64,000 nucleotides of DNA from Acholoe squamosa (Eukaryota; Annelida; Polychaeta; Phyllodocida; Polynoidae): contig OX439044.1 in NCBI GenBank assembly GCA_949317995.1, positions 14,388,141-14,452,140 of the forward strand. The letters run 5' to 3'. Below, piece after piece: positions 31,452-41,658 of this stretch. Both the position numbers and the translations under genes were made by a program. Position 1 is the stretch's first letter. Every line of letters starts with the position of its first letter. Below the pieces are notes generated by a model. The model was not told the origin of the DNA, did not search any database, and saw nothing but the letters and a program-made list of their open reading frames with translations.

Positions 31452-31565
31452 GTGATACAAAGCAATGTACATCAAGGATTTGAAAAAGTTGTTTACAGAC
31501 CTCGTTAGCATAGATTTCAATGGTGCCAGGTGTAGTTATTAACAGAGAAACATCCTTAGATGAAT

Positions 31566-31738
31566 AAGAATCCATTGATTTTCCATAGCGATACGGGTCG
31601 GCACCCGCCATTGTGGCTTGCTGACCCGAAAGTAGGACAGGTACATCCGGGCACCTCCCCGCTTCGTAAACAAGACGCAATGGCCGTGTACGGGGCCGTG
31701 TGCATTGGATCGCTGTGGAAAAATCAATGGATTCTTAT
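31566..31738. repeat. Short fold-back
   Basis: AAGAATCCATTGATTTTCCA at the left is matched by its reverse complement at the right (about 31715-31738), followed by 'gcgat' on both sides. The interior is not palindromic. Possible small non-autonomous element. Confidence 0.5.
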
Positions 31739-32030
31739 TTATTTATAAGAAAATGGATACAAAATGTAGGAGAACACCAACTAGAGATTGTATATTTGGC
31801 GGTGCTAGAAGTACAGGACTTGACATGCTTGGATTATACCCAAAAAATGTGTGTAAAGGTTGAGGTATGTCGGGCAGAGTGACAACATGGCCACATCGGC
31901 TTGGCATAGCAAGCGGATCGCATGCACTTACAAAATGTCTTCTCCTGGATTAATTCTGGGATTATAAGGTAAGAAATTGATACAAAATGGAGAAATATGT
32001 TAGATAAACGCCTTAGTCAAGTTATGATAG

Positions 32031-32119
32031 AGCACTTGTGGGTCTATGGTTCAATATTCCATGACCGCGAAGCGGGAGTGGAATATGGAACCATAGACCC
32101 ATGCGTGCTCTATCATAAC
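32031..32119. repeat. Compact hairpin element
   Basis: Arms of about 43 bp starting GTTATGATAGAGCAC are nearly perfect inverted copies around a 3-5 bp loop (ccgcgaagcgg). No ORF. Confidence 0.75.
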
Positions 32120-32297
32120 ATTGATTAAACACTAAATAAACTTTCCTGAAATTTTGGTATTTCTGATATTAAATGATGGCATGAATGTGACTATGAGTTT
32201 TGAACAATATATGCCCATACTATGCCTTGCCTCAGCATCCAAGCTTAGATTTTCTGTCCATGCCCCAGTATCATCCAAGATAGCAAGCACAATCTTT

Positions 32298-32546
32298 ACT
32301 GAGAAAATAAAGTTACTCACTTGAGTCTAGATCCAGACTCAGGCAATGTCGCCAAAATGAGTATCATTTGAGACTCATCTTGATCCTTGCATGATACTCA
32401 GGCAAAGCCAGAGTATCAACTAAGGACCAGCCTCAGGATCTGCCTGAGTATCATGTAAGGATCAGGGTGAGTCTCAAATGATACTAATTTGGCGACATTG
32501 CCTGAGTCTGGATCTAGACTCAAGTGAGTAACTTTATTTTCTCAGT
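32298..32546. mobile_element. Fold-back MITE with ACTGAGAAAATAAAG ends
   Basis: 249 bp. Arms of about 100 bp begin ACTGAGAAAATAAAGTTACT and include CACTTGAGTCTAGATCCAGA. A truncated relative is at 21827-21990. No clear target duplication. Confidence 0.8.
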
Positions 32547-32698
32547 GTTGGTGACAGTGGCCCAACATTATGCAAACATGTGCCTTGTACCAATGTTCAC
32601 ATCCACTTGTCATCAAGCTACAAACTGAAAATGATAAATCTAATGTGAACACATGGCTGTCAGGAATATCATCATTTCAGAGACAGCCATGTCAGTTA

Positions 32699-32940
32699 AG
32701 GTCGAATCCCACATGGCAATTTAGGGCTCAAATATCTCTGGGATTTTGTCCCTTGCGGTTTCAGGGTCTTCCTGGGCTCCTAGATCGCAAGGATTGTTCA
32801 ACTTATACCGAATCTAACAGTGAATCAAGACCAATTAAGCAGTTATCCTTGCAACATAGGGGCTCAGGAAAGCCCCAAGAGGGCAAGGGACAAAATCGCA
32901 GAGATATTTCAGCCCTAAATTGCCATGTGGGATTCAACCT
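32699..32940. mobile_element. TTA-flanked fold-back MITE
   Basis: 242 bp with ends AGGTCGAATCCCACATGGCA and GGGATTCAACCT, flanked by TTA (32696-32698 and 32941-32943). Arms of about 60 bp. An ORF spanning it is a shadow of the palindrome. Confidence 0.8.
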
Positions 32941-33291
32941 TTATCTGTTTCCACCATAATCCAAGCTATATTGGCCAAAAAGTGATACTAGTTCATTCCA
33001 TCCTTCAGGTCTCATTCATCCATCAATGGTGTCGTATTAATGGGTTATTACAGTATCAAGGATAACCTGCTGGTAATAATATCAGGTAATAGGAAGGTTA
33101 AGCGCCCACTATGTGTGCAATATAACACAGACGTGCAGCATACCTACAGCACTGATATGTCTGCGTTAAATGAGCTACGGGTGACGTACATCATGGTTGC
33201 TAAACCTCCCTAATAGCTGCACCTACTGCAGAGTTAAACGTGCCAAGGGTTTTACATTACATTGTTTCTATTTCTGGAAAAGTCCAGGGGC

Positions 33292-33750
33292 AGATCCAGG
33301 ATTTTCAGAAAGGGGGGGGGCATGATTTTGACATGTTTGAGGGGGGTCTCAAGTGCAGCAGAGTGACGGCGCAAGCATACAGTATAGTGACTGTATTGGG
33401 GGCAGGGTGTCTAAGGACATCCTTCACCAGGAAAATTTTGAAATCTTGAGGGGAAATAGTGCATTCTCGGGGATTCTGAGTGCTTTCCTGACTAAGTTAT
33501 CTACAGTTATAAGTAAGACCTTGCCCCCTCTAGATTTAAAAAATGTCCTGTGGGGGCCTCCCAGAAAATTTTGAAATCTCAATGAGAAATAGTGTATTCT
33601 GGTGGATTCTGAGGGCTTTCCTGCCTAAGTTGTCTCCAGCTATAAGTAAGGCTTTCCCCTTCTACATTTATAAAATGTCCTGTGAATGCATGCCCCCAGA
33701 GAATTCTGAAATCTAGTGGGGGAAATGGTGCATTCTGATAGGTTCTTAGA
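33292..33750. repeat. Tandem duplication of about 130 bp, three degenerate copies
   Basis: 'Attttgaaatct' followed by 'gaaatagtgcattct' and 'gctttcctg-ctaagtt' recurs at about 33434, 33567 and 33702. Copies are diverged and non-coding. A G10 run lies at its left edge. Confidence 0.65.
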
Positions 33751-35080
33751 GTTCCACAAACATAGATAATCATTCAAACGAAACCCATTTAGAAATGAAT
33801 TAAAAAAAAAATAGAAAAAGGTACCAGCTCTCCTATTTTAGACCCCCCCCCCTCATCTATCCTTATATCTCTACCTCTAGTGCCACTTATTTCCAATCTC
33901 TCAATCCTCTTTCAACCCCCCCCCCCCATTTCCACTACAAGGGGGCACCATACTCTGCCCCAGCCCCCAACATCACATACCTAGCCACAACCTCAGTATC
34001 TTATACATGTACCCTGCCCCAGCCCACGGTGTCATGTACCATAAGCTGTCACAGCCCCCAGGCTCATATACCCTATCTACACCCCCACTATCATTCATTT
34101 CATGCTAATAACAATGCCCCATAGAGATACCATTGAAGAGATGTATGCCACACCCCCAGGAGAGTGTTGCTCCTATTGAAAAAGGTAGTACTGGCTAAAA
34201 AGGCCCTCATTTCCAGTACTTTCTTTTAATGAAGTTATAACTTGTCTCTTGTGTTGCTCACAAGTACAGTGCTAAAAAGGGGGATTTGAGTAGGTACCTA
34301 GTTGGAAGAAGTCAGTCAGTATACTAAACTATAGAGTGTGTGACATGAGTAGGTGCAGCTCTCTCTATTTTAAACAAGGCAGGCGACTTTTCAGACTAAT
34401 GTGGTGAGTGCAAGATGGATGGTGAAGCAGAGCATGACTTGTTTTGAAAAGAGGGCACATACTGACAGCTGTTTTTAGTATAGGAGCAACACCCTCCAGT
34501 GGTGTAACATGTCTCAATGCACACATGGCTTATTTTGATGCTAAATTAGGTGAATTTAAGCACTTTTGAATTAAGATAACATGAAATAAATACAGAACTA
34601 AAACCCAGGAATACATTGTGGTGGATCCATCCCTCAGGGGGGGGGGGATTCCCGACCCCTCAGGGTGAATCATCTACAATGTATGTCATGGTTGCTTAGT
34701 TCTGTTTATGTACCATACCCATACCTACAAGCATGATACTGGGGGCATGGACAGGGTTAGGTACATGAAACTAGGTCTGTAAACTCTACACTTTTCTGTT
34801 GACAAAGGAGGCTGTATAGTGTAAATAAAGTGGGGTCTGGTAGTATGCCATCAGGATTAGAAAATTTTGCAAATCTAGAGACTGAATGTATGCATTCTGG
34901 TAGATTTTATGGATGTCTGGTACCCTATGTTTAATTTTCTAAGATCCACCCCCGTATAAATGTTAAAATGAGATCTCATTGGGTATCCCCTGGTGGGTCT
35001 TTAAAAAGCTGAGAAAACAGAAAAAAAAACTGAGTGGCTTGCAGGTATGCATACCCTTTCTCATCACCAGGCCAGTATCA
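33751..35080. other. Non-coding spacer
   Basis: No gene seen. C-rich stretches at 33840-33960. Weak inverted words 'ggagagtgttgctcctat' (about 34161) and 'ataggagcaacaccctcc' (about 34480) might mark another decayed fold-back. Confidence 0.4.
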
Positions 35081-35084
35081 CACC

Positions 35085-35565
35085 CTGCCACACCCCCAGT
35101 ATCATGTACCATACCCTTTGTCATCCCCAGGCTAACATTCCCCGTCCGCGCCCCCAGTAGCATGTACCATACCCTGTCTCATCCCCCAGGCTCACATTCC
35201 CTGTCCATACCCCCAGTATCATGTACCATACCCTGTCTCATCCCCCAGGCTAACATTCCCAGTCCAAGCCCCCAGTATCATGTACCAATCCCTGTCCACG
35301 CCCCCAGTATCATGTACCATACCCTGTCTCATCCCCCAGTCTCACATTCCCTGTCTACGCCCCCAGTATCATGTACCAATCCCTGTCCACACCCCCAGTA
35401 TCATGTATCATACCCTGTCTCATCCCCCAGGCTCACATTCCCTGTCCACGCCCCTAGTGTCGTGTACCATTCCCTGTCCACACCCCCAGTATCAAACCAT
35501 CATACCCTGTCTCATCCCCCCATGCTAACATTCCCTGTCCACACCCCTGTATCATGTACCTGCCC
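35085..35565. repeat. Minisatellite of about 59 bp
   Basis: The unit 'atcatgtaccataccctgtc' plus 'tcatcccccaggctcacatt' plus 'ccctgtccacgcccccagt' repeats about eight times, some copies being short forms of about 32 bp. The long ORFs over it are shadows of the repeat. Confidence 0.85.
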
Positions 35566-36009
35566 AATGTAATTACTTTCTTTTATGTTTTAAGCTGCAG
35601 AATCCTTAATAATAGTCCGATTTGAAAACCGTAAAATGTGGCATGTAGCTGAGAATTTACTGGTTTCCAAACTCCCCTTGGGGCCTCAAAAAAGGGGGGG
35701 GGGGCATACGCCGCGTCCGCCCCCGTCTTGAATCAGCGCCCGTAATTAAACAGTGGTAGTTGCTGTCAGTACAAATCCAATGACCCGATGTAAGTTGTGC
35801 CTCACCCACTACAGTGGTATGTATGGCCCATTTGCAATTAGGGCTGAGAATGTGGGTTCCCCACAGGATTGGTATATAGAATAGCTCTGGTGTAGACAAA
35901 GGTGGATACAGGTGGTTGGTCAGGGGCCATCTATAGTTCAATGCTAGCGGTCCCCACCCAAATCACTTCATCCCCGGGCACCACCCCTCCCTTTTCAACG
36001 CACACCTAC

Positions 36010-36720
36010 TTGTGTGCATGTCCCCTTCCTGTGGTTGGTTTATACAATATGTGACCTGGATTTGTGTCCTACTAAGGGAGTGATCATTTTTCAACAACAG
36101 GAGAGGGGGGTGATGGGTTTGCACTCAGATGCAAAAAAAAATTGACCTCCCCCTTTTTAGGGTGAACTTTTTTTACCCCTCTGTAGGGCACATGAATGCG
36201 CCTTTTTGACTGACCTGTAGTAACACCCACGCTTTCTCACTGAAAACAGGTGAAATTATTTTGCACCCCCCCCCCCGAGGAGTTGAACAAATTCTGAAGC
36301 CAAATCACTGTAAAGGGGTGGAAAATTCTGACCCTTCCCCTTTAAACTCACCAGCCCCCGCCACCCCACCCCCCCCCACCCCGGTGTTAAAACATGATCA
36401 CTCTCTTAGCAGACTACTTCAAACCCTGGGTTCAACCATTTCCCTGGTTCAACATCCCATTATATCTCAGTCACCTAAGAGTAGAACATACAAGCATACC
36501 AATACTTTGTACTGCCGGGTGCTCTAAAGAACAGCGAATATTCAGACAGCAAACTCAGTAATACTACAGTCAGCAAGTGAGACTCACGTGGCAAATTGTG
36601 TAGGTAGGTACATTCAATCATAATGGCGCAGAGAGTTTTGAATACATTAGACCAATATAGACCATAACATACAGCTGCCATGATTAAAGTATTTCAAACC
36701 ATCAGCCCTTTTTTTAATGG
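36010..36720 (+). promoter_or_regulatory. Candidate promoter and first exon of a zinc-finger gene (paralogous block 2)
   Basis: Aligns by eye with 2440-3180 (shared 'tgtgacctggatttgtg', 'ttcagaNagcaa' and 'agctgccatgatt'). The exon-like part ends at 36599 with a possible donor GTAGGT (36600-36605). A MITE (36076-36405) has inserted between its two halves. The gene at 41659 has an acceptor at 41570, so an intron of about 5 kb would join them. Pairing is inferred. Confidence 0.4.
36076..36405. mobile_element. MITE family A', copy 1
   Basis: 330 bp. The left end GGGAGTGATCATTTTTCAAC and the right end 'aacatgatcactctc' form inverted ends. The flanks TAA/TTA are not identical. G/C-run interior. 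Same variant family as 40991 and 54449. Confidence 0.7.
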
Positions 36721-36727
36721 GTGTGGA

Positions 36728-36929
36728 CCACTAAAATCGACATAGCGACATGGTCTATTTTAGGCTAAGTGACATGGGACATGAACAATTTCTTAAAATT
36801 GACATGGTTACATGAACAATTTCTTATAAATGACATGGTGACATGACCATTTCTTAAAATTGACATGGGGAAATGGCCATTTTTTTAAAATCGACATGTG
36901 ACATGGGGGAACCCCCATCCACACCCCCC
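36728..36929 (+). repeat. Dispersed repeat family B, copy 3
   Basis: 'Ccactaaaatcgacatagcg' start, four TTCTTAAAATTGACATGG-type units, and a 'ccccatccacacccccc' end like copy 1. It directly follows the candidate first-exon block. Confidence 0.72.
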
Positions 36930-37488
36930 TTCAGGGCTGTTGATAATGGAGTACATCATGTCCACCAGTCAGTATGGTACACCATTGAAACTGTGGAACA
37001 CTTGTGCATGGGCTTGGTACACACGTGGAAGGTTGGACATGATGCATGAACGTGCCTATGTATACCAGGGTAAAATTCGGCACAGGGTTTCTTAGAATCT
37101 CGACATTAGCCAGTGATTAGCTAGTGCTTGGGTGGTTGGAAATCTACAGAGAAACATGCAGAAGCAGAAATAAAAAAGGGGGTTATAAGAATCGACAGAC
37201 AGTAAAGTTTTGAAACATGAAAAAAACTGGGTGCCCATCTAGAGGTACATTAAGGTAGTGTTGTTGAGACTGCTCACCAACAAGAGGACATGGCACACTG
37301 CTACTTTAGTGGTGCCTAAAGGGTTAATGTTAAAGAGGTGCGTGAAAGGTTAGGCGAGGGGAGGGGGTGTTTTGGGGATGCACCTGTCTGGGTCAGTGAG
37401 TATGACCTCTGTTTGCTATATAAAGAGGTAAAGATAGGTCGCACTCCAACAGATTTGGATATAATAGGACACAGTTCAGTAAGGCTTA

Positions 37489-37674
37489 GGGAGTGGTCAT
37501 TTGCACCCCCTTTTGATCTATAGTAGCGCGCTAAAACGAAGGTAAATTGTTCATGCCCCCCCCCCTCAAGAAGCGTCAAAATTTCTTATGCCCCCCTCAG
37601 GAGGGGTCTGAAATTTTTACAACCCCCTCAAACCAACTACCCCACCCCCTCCTGTTGATAAAATGAGCACTCCC
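37489..37674. mobile_element. MITE family A, copy 4 (shortened)
   Basis: 186 bp; 'gggagtggtcat' at the left, 'tgttgataaaatgagcactccc' at the right; TTA on the left flank, CTA on the right. Internal blocks 'gatctatagtagcg' and 'ctcaggaggggtctgaaat' are retained. Confidence 0.65.
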
Positions 37675-37802
37675 CTAGTGTCCTTTATGCTACAAGCAGG
37701 AATCAACTTGTATGAAATTGTTAGACATTACATACTCCTTATATTTGTAACCAGCCACACAATCTTAATTTCCTAAAGAGTATCATATCTCAGTTCATTA
37801 TA

Positions 37803-38865
37803 GGGGAAAGTTGCCTAATTTGGACCAGCTCCTAAATTGGACCACCCATGTTCCCCCTAGTTGCAGTAATAGGAACTAGTTTCTAATGCTGCCATTTTTA
37901 GTAAATATCACTAAAGTTCCTGATGACTTCCAAAAACTTATTTTTTCTGTAATTTTATGCACATTTTCCATGAAAAATGGTATTTGGACCTCTTGATCTT
38001 ATTTGCGTCACTGCTTACTTACGCACTCCTGGTTGCTAGGCAACATTTTTTTGTTCAAAATCCTTTCAGATTTTTAGATGTTATATTATACTATTAGACT
38101 AAAATGAAATTTGATAAAAACCATTCTCATATTTTGGAAAACAAAGCTATCAATGAGAAAGATGAAAAGTTGCCTAAATTGGACCAGCTTGAGTTGTCTA
38201 AATCGGACCATAGTTGTACTATTAGGTCCTCTTTAGTTGCCTAAATTGGAGTGAGTGAGTAATAGATGTTTAATGCCATTTCGACAGCTATGGTCATATT
38301 CATGGCAAGAACTATATTACGCAATTTCACAGAGAAATGTGTTGGTGTCCGCACATGTGCACCACACACATCCGAGGGGATAGGAAAGAGGAGATATAGA
38401 CCCATTTAAGTGGGCTAGGGAAGCCCAGCCTAAATTGGACCACCCGCTGGGGCCTAGGCCTAGTTTTCTAAATTGAACCCAAATGTAATATTTTTCTTAC
38501 TCAAGTACAGAGAAAATCCACATGATATTGATGAAAATAACAAGAGGACATGTGATATCATATACCAAAAGTTCCCTAATTAATATAACGAAATTATAGG
38601 AAGTAGAGATCATTAATGCACATTGGTCCAATTTAGGATACCAACTGGTCCAATTTAGCACCTGATTGCCTAAATTGGACCATTAGGCTTTGATTTTTAA
38701 TTGCACACTGTGACTAGAGAAATTCAAATTCCTCGATTTTTATGCTATCATCAGAAAGCTATAAGGTACCCTCACAAACTATATAAATTTTACATTCAAA
38801 TTTATAAAAAATAATCATTGGACAGGTAAAAGTCCCTAGGGGGTCCGAATTAGGCAACTTTCCCC
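37803..38865. mobile_element. TA-flanked non-autonomous DNA element, copy 2 (1063 bp)
   Basis: Ends GGGGAAAGTTGCC / GGCAACTTTCCCC, flanked by TA (37801-37802 and 38866-38867). Its interior is the reverse complement of the 24581-25470 copy. It is longer because of a 177-bp nested insertion (38251-38427). Confidence 0.88.
38251..38427. mobile_element. 177-bp SINE-like insertion with 12-bp target duplication
   Basis: Flanked by identical GCCTAAATTGGA (38239-38250 and 38428-38439). The sister element at 24.6 kb carries this 12-mer once with no insert, an empty-site comparison. The insert begins with a GTGAGTGAGT simple repeat. That suggests the 3' tail of a retroposed element in minus orientation. 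No ORF. Confidence 0.8.
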
Positions 38866-38951
38866 TACATACAGACCTGTATGTTCATTATCAAGCATTG
38901 TTCAGGATGGGAGGGTTCATATTGTAAAGGCACCAAGTGAAAAGTGTTTTA

Positions 38952-39022
38952 CCAGATGCGGGACTCGAACCTGCGCTACCTCCATCCGGATCTCAGTGTG
39001 CTAACCACTACACTAATCTGGC
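38952..39022 (-). other. tRNA-like sequence (tRNA pseudogene or SINE head)
   Basis: On the minus strand the 5' CCAGAT pairs with the 3' ATCTGG. The A box TAGTGTAGTGG and B box GGTTCGAGTCC match the RNA polymerase III consensus well. The T-stem has one mismatch and no clean anticodon stem can be drawn, so a working tRNA is doubtful. Such a sequence fits a tRNA-derived SINE. Confidence 0.55.
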
Positions 39023-39807
39023 TTGTTCACTTTCCATACTTGGGGACCTTGTACAGATCAGTCACTAGGAGGTGCAGGGCAACCATACTGCCCCCTACAC
39101 TATCATAAGTTGAGTACTGATTGTAGCATAAAAGTAGTTACTCATAAAGACCTAGTGTTCGTGAACTTTGTCCTATTATAACCCTCTGCTTTAAATGCTC
39201 TAACAACCCTTGCCCTCCTGAGTGTAGGGCCTGTCGGCCTACATTTCTAATTAAATGCATGGAAATTATTAGAGACACTAACACTTTAACCATTGATGCT
39301 CTATCACATTATTAGACCCAAGTTCCGAACTCGGGTCTACTTCTAGTGTACACGTTTTCGCCGAAGCTTTTTGCGTATAGGGCTAATGTGCACCATAAAT
39401 CGACCACTGCTCATTGTTGTGAATGTGATGGTATTGTATACATATTATATGCATATAAATTACTATGGATTAATGTGTAAATCGTAGTGGTATTTTACAC
39501 ATAATATTATTATTATGAAATAATATCGAAATTGTATTGGTATTGTATACAGTGTAGGGCGATTTATGGCAGGTCTACCCATAGGCAGCAGCAAAACATC
39601 ATTCAGTGGTAGACTGTAATTCCTTGACAAACTGTCAATGCCCCCCCCCCCCAGCCCATTGTGTTTGTCTCCCAATGCACCCATAACTAGGGTGAATGTG
39701 AACGATCTGTTGATGGTTTGGGCCTGGTATAAACGCAGTGAGTAGCGCGGACCACTGCCTCTTTGATAGAGTGTATATAGTATATAGTATGCATGCATGC
39801 ATGCACA
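39023..39807. other. Non-coding spacer
   Basis: No gene seen. The ORF at 39463-39798 has no recognisable features. Confidence 0.4.
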
Positions 39808-40262
39808 TTTAACCCTTTATGGATGGCATGATGCATTGATATGCAGTTAACCCTTTATGGATGGCATAATGCATTGATGTGCAATTAACTATTTATAGAT
39901 GGTATGATGCATTGATGCACAGTTAACCCTTTATGGATGGCATGATGCATTGATGCACATTTAACCCTTTATAGATGGCATGATGCATTGATGTGCAGTT
40001 AACCGTTTATGGATAGCATGCTGCATTTGTGCACAGTTAAACCTTTATGGATGGCATGATGCATTGATGCAGATTTAACCCCTCCTGGATAGCATGCTGC
40101 ATTGGTGCACAGTTAACCTTTTATGGATGGCATGATGCATTCATGCACAGTTAACCCTTTATGGATGGCATGATGCATTCATGTGCAGTTAACCCTTTAT
40201 GGATGACATGATGCATTGATGCAGATTTAACCCTTTATGGATGGCATGATGCATTGATGTGT
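39808..40262. repeat. 38-bp minisatellite
   Basis: Unit 'atgcattgatgtgcagttaa' plus 'ccctttatggatggcatg', about 12 copies with point differences. Confidence 0.9.
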
Positions 40263-40990
40263 CAGTAATAATGCACTATTTGTCAGCTATTAGTCAATAC
40301 ATATTAGTAATTGTTCATCATTTGTCAGCACTTTGTCAACATATCTCATTAATCACTCACTCTTTGTCAATATCTGATTGAATATTGAAAATTGAATTGA
40401 AAATAGCATTAAAAACTCGGGTCTTTTAGGTCTTAGACCTAACCTGCTCCATCTTAAAATGATCCAGCTTCCCAAATAATTTCTTCTGCAAAATGTGGTT
40501 ACAGTTGTTTTTGTTTTTTTTAATAGAAATAAAGTGATCTATGATACCCGCCCGAAATGGTAGTCATGAACCCTTTTCTATCCTAACCCAGCTTATATAA
40601 AATAGCCAGGTTTGTATTTCAGGGTAGGCCATTAGTGGAGAATTCACTACGCAACCTTTTTGTGCATTCTCACCGAATGTTATCCCTATAGTGCCAAAGG
40701 TATAGGGTGTTGACATTCCTATATTGTAAACATGAGATTACAGCAGTCATTTCATGGGTGATCTCTCTCCTTGTGTGCCATATCTACAAACTAACCTGCA
40801 CCTGCATAGACTCTGTCATTAGGTGGGAGTTCAATATACAAACATCAACGCAGCAAAATATAAATAAAAACACAGCAGTCACACAGATTGCAGGGTCTTG
40901 TACTGTAAAAGTCAAACCTCTCTGATACTTAGGTGCAGAGAGTCATCAGTGTGAAAGTCTGCAATATTAACATAAGGTCAACTTGATTTA

Positions 40991-41308
40991 GGGAGTGATC
41001 ATTTTTTAACAACAGGGGGGGGCTGGTGGGTTTGAGAGGGGGTAAGAATTTTTTTCAACCCCTTGACCGGGGGGGTCAGAATTTTTTCAACACCTCTGAT
41101 GGGGGGGTCAAAATAATTTCACCTGTTTCCAGTGGAAAACCCCACGCATTACTATAGGCTAAAAGGGGACGTTCACGTGTGATTTTTGTCCCTAATGGGG
41201 GGGTCGAAAAAATTTTACCCCTCGATAGGGGGGGTCGAAAATGTTTTTCGCGCAGCCGTGCGCAAAGCCACCAGCCCCTCCCCCTGTTGTTAAAAAATGA
41301 TCACTCCC
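40991..41308. mobile_element. MITE family A', copy 2 (TTA-flanked)
   Basis: 318 bp with ends GGGAGTGATCATTTTTTAAC and the reverse complement, flanked by TTA (40988-40990 and 41309-41311). Interior 'ggggggtcaaaataatttc' and 'acctgtttccagtggaaaac' blocks are shared with the 54449 copy. Confidence 0.8.
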
Positions 41309-41539
41309 TTAGTAAACAAAAACATATTTTGACAACAAAAATGTGCCTGAGGTCATATACAAAACCTTTCCTATATAAACAAATAGCCCTTTCAATATGC
41401 TATTTCTACCTTGCAATTAAAACAAAAAGCACTTTATAAGCTGTGTTTGAGCCTGCTTTTTGGAGAATAGCTCCGATTCTCAGCAAAAACCGCGTAGTGC
41501 AGTCTCCACTTATAATGTAGGAAATTTTATCTGTCTGGC

Positions 41540-41658
41540 TGAAATCTAAGTGAGTCTTTTTTTGTTCTAGGTTAGAACTGAGGACAAGGACAGAAAAGGA
41601 AATCAGGCATATACAGGTAGCCTATTCATTCAGAGTCGTGCTGTACAGTCACGCAACC
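41540..41658 (+). promoter_or_regulatory. Splice acceptor and leader of zinc-finger gene 2
   Basis: 'Tctttttttgttctag' gives an acceptor at 41569-41570, with the exon from 41571. The first ATG is in an ideal ACCATGG context at 41659. Confidence 0.7.

Noticed and set aside
32570..32959. 129-codon + ORF
   Set aside because: Runs through the arms of the TTA-flanked fold-back element; no protein similarity recognised.
34979..35572. 197-codon + ORF rich in Pro, Ser and His
   Set aside because: A translation of the 59-bp minisatellite; no conserved domain or start context.
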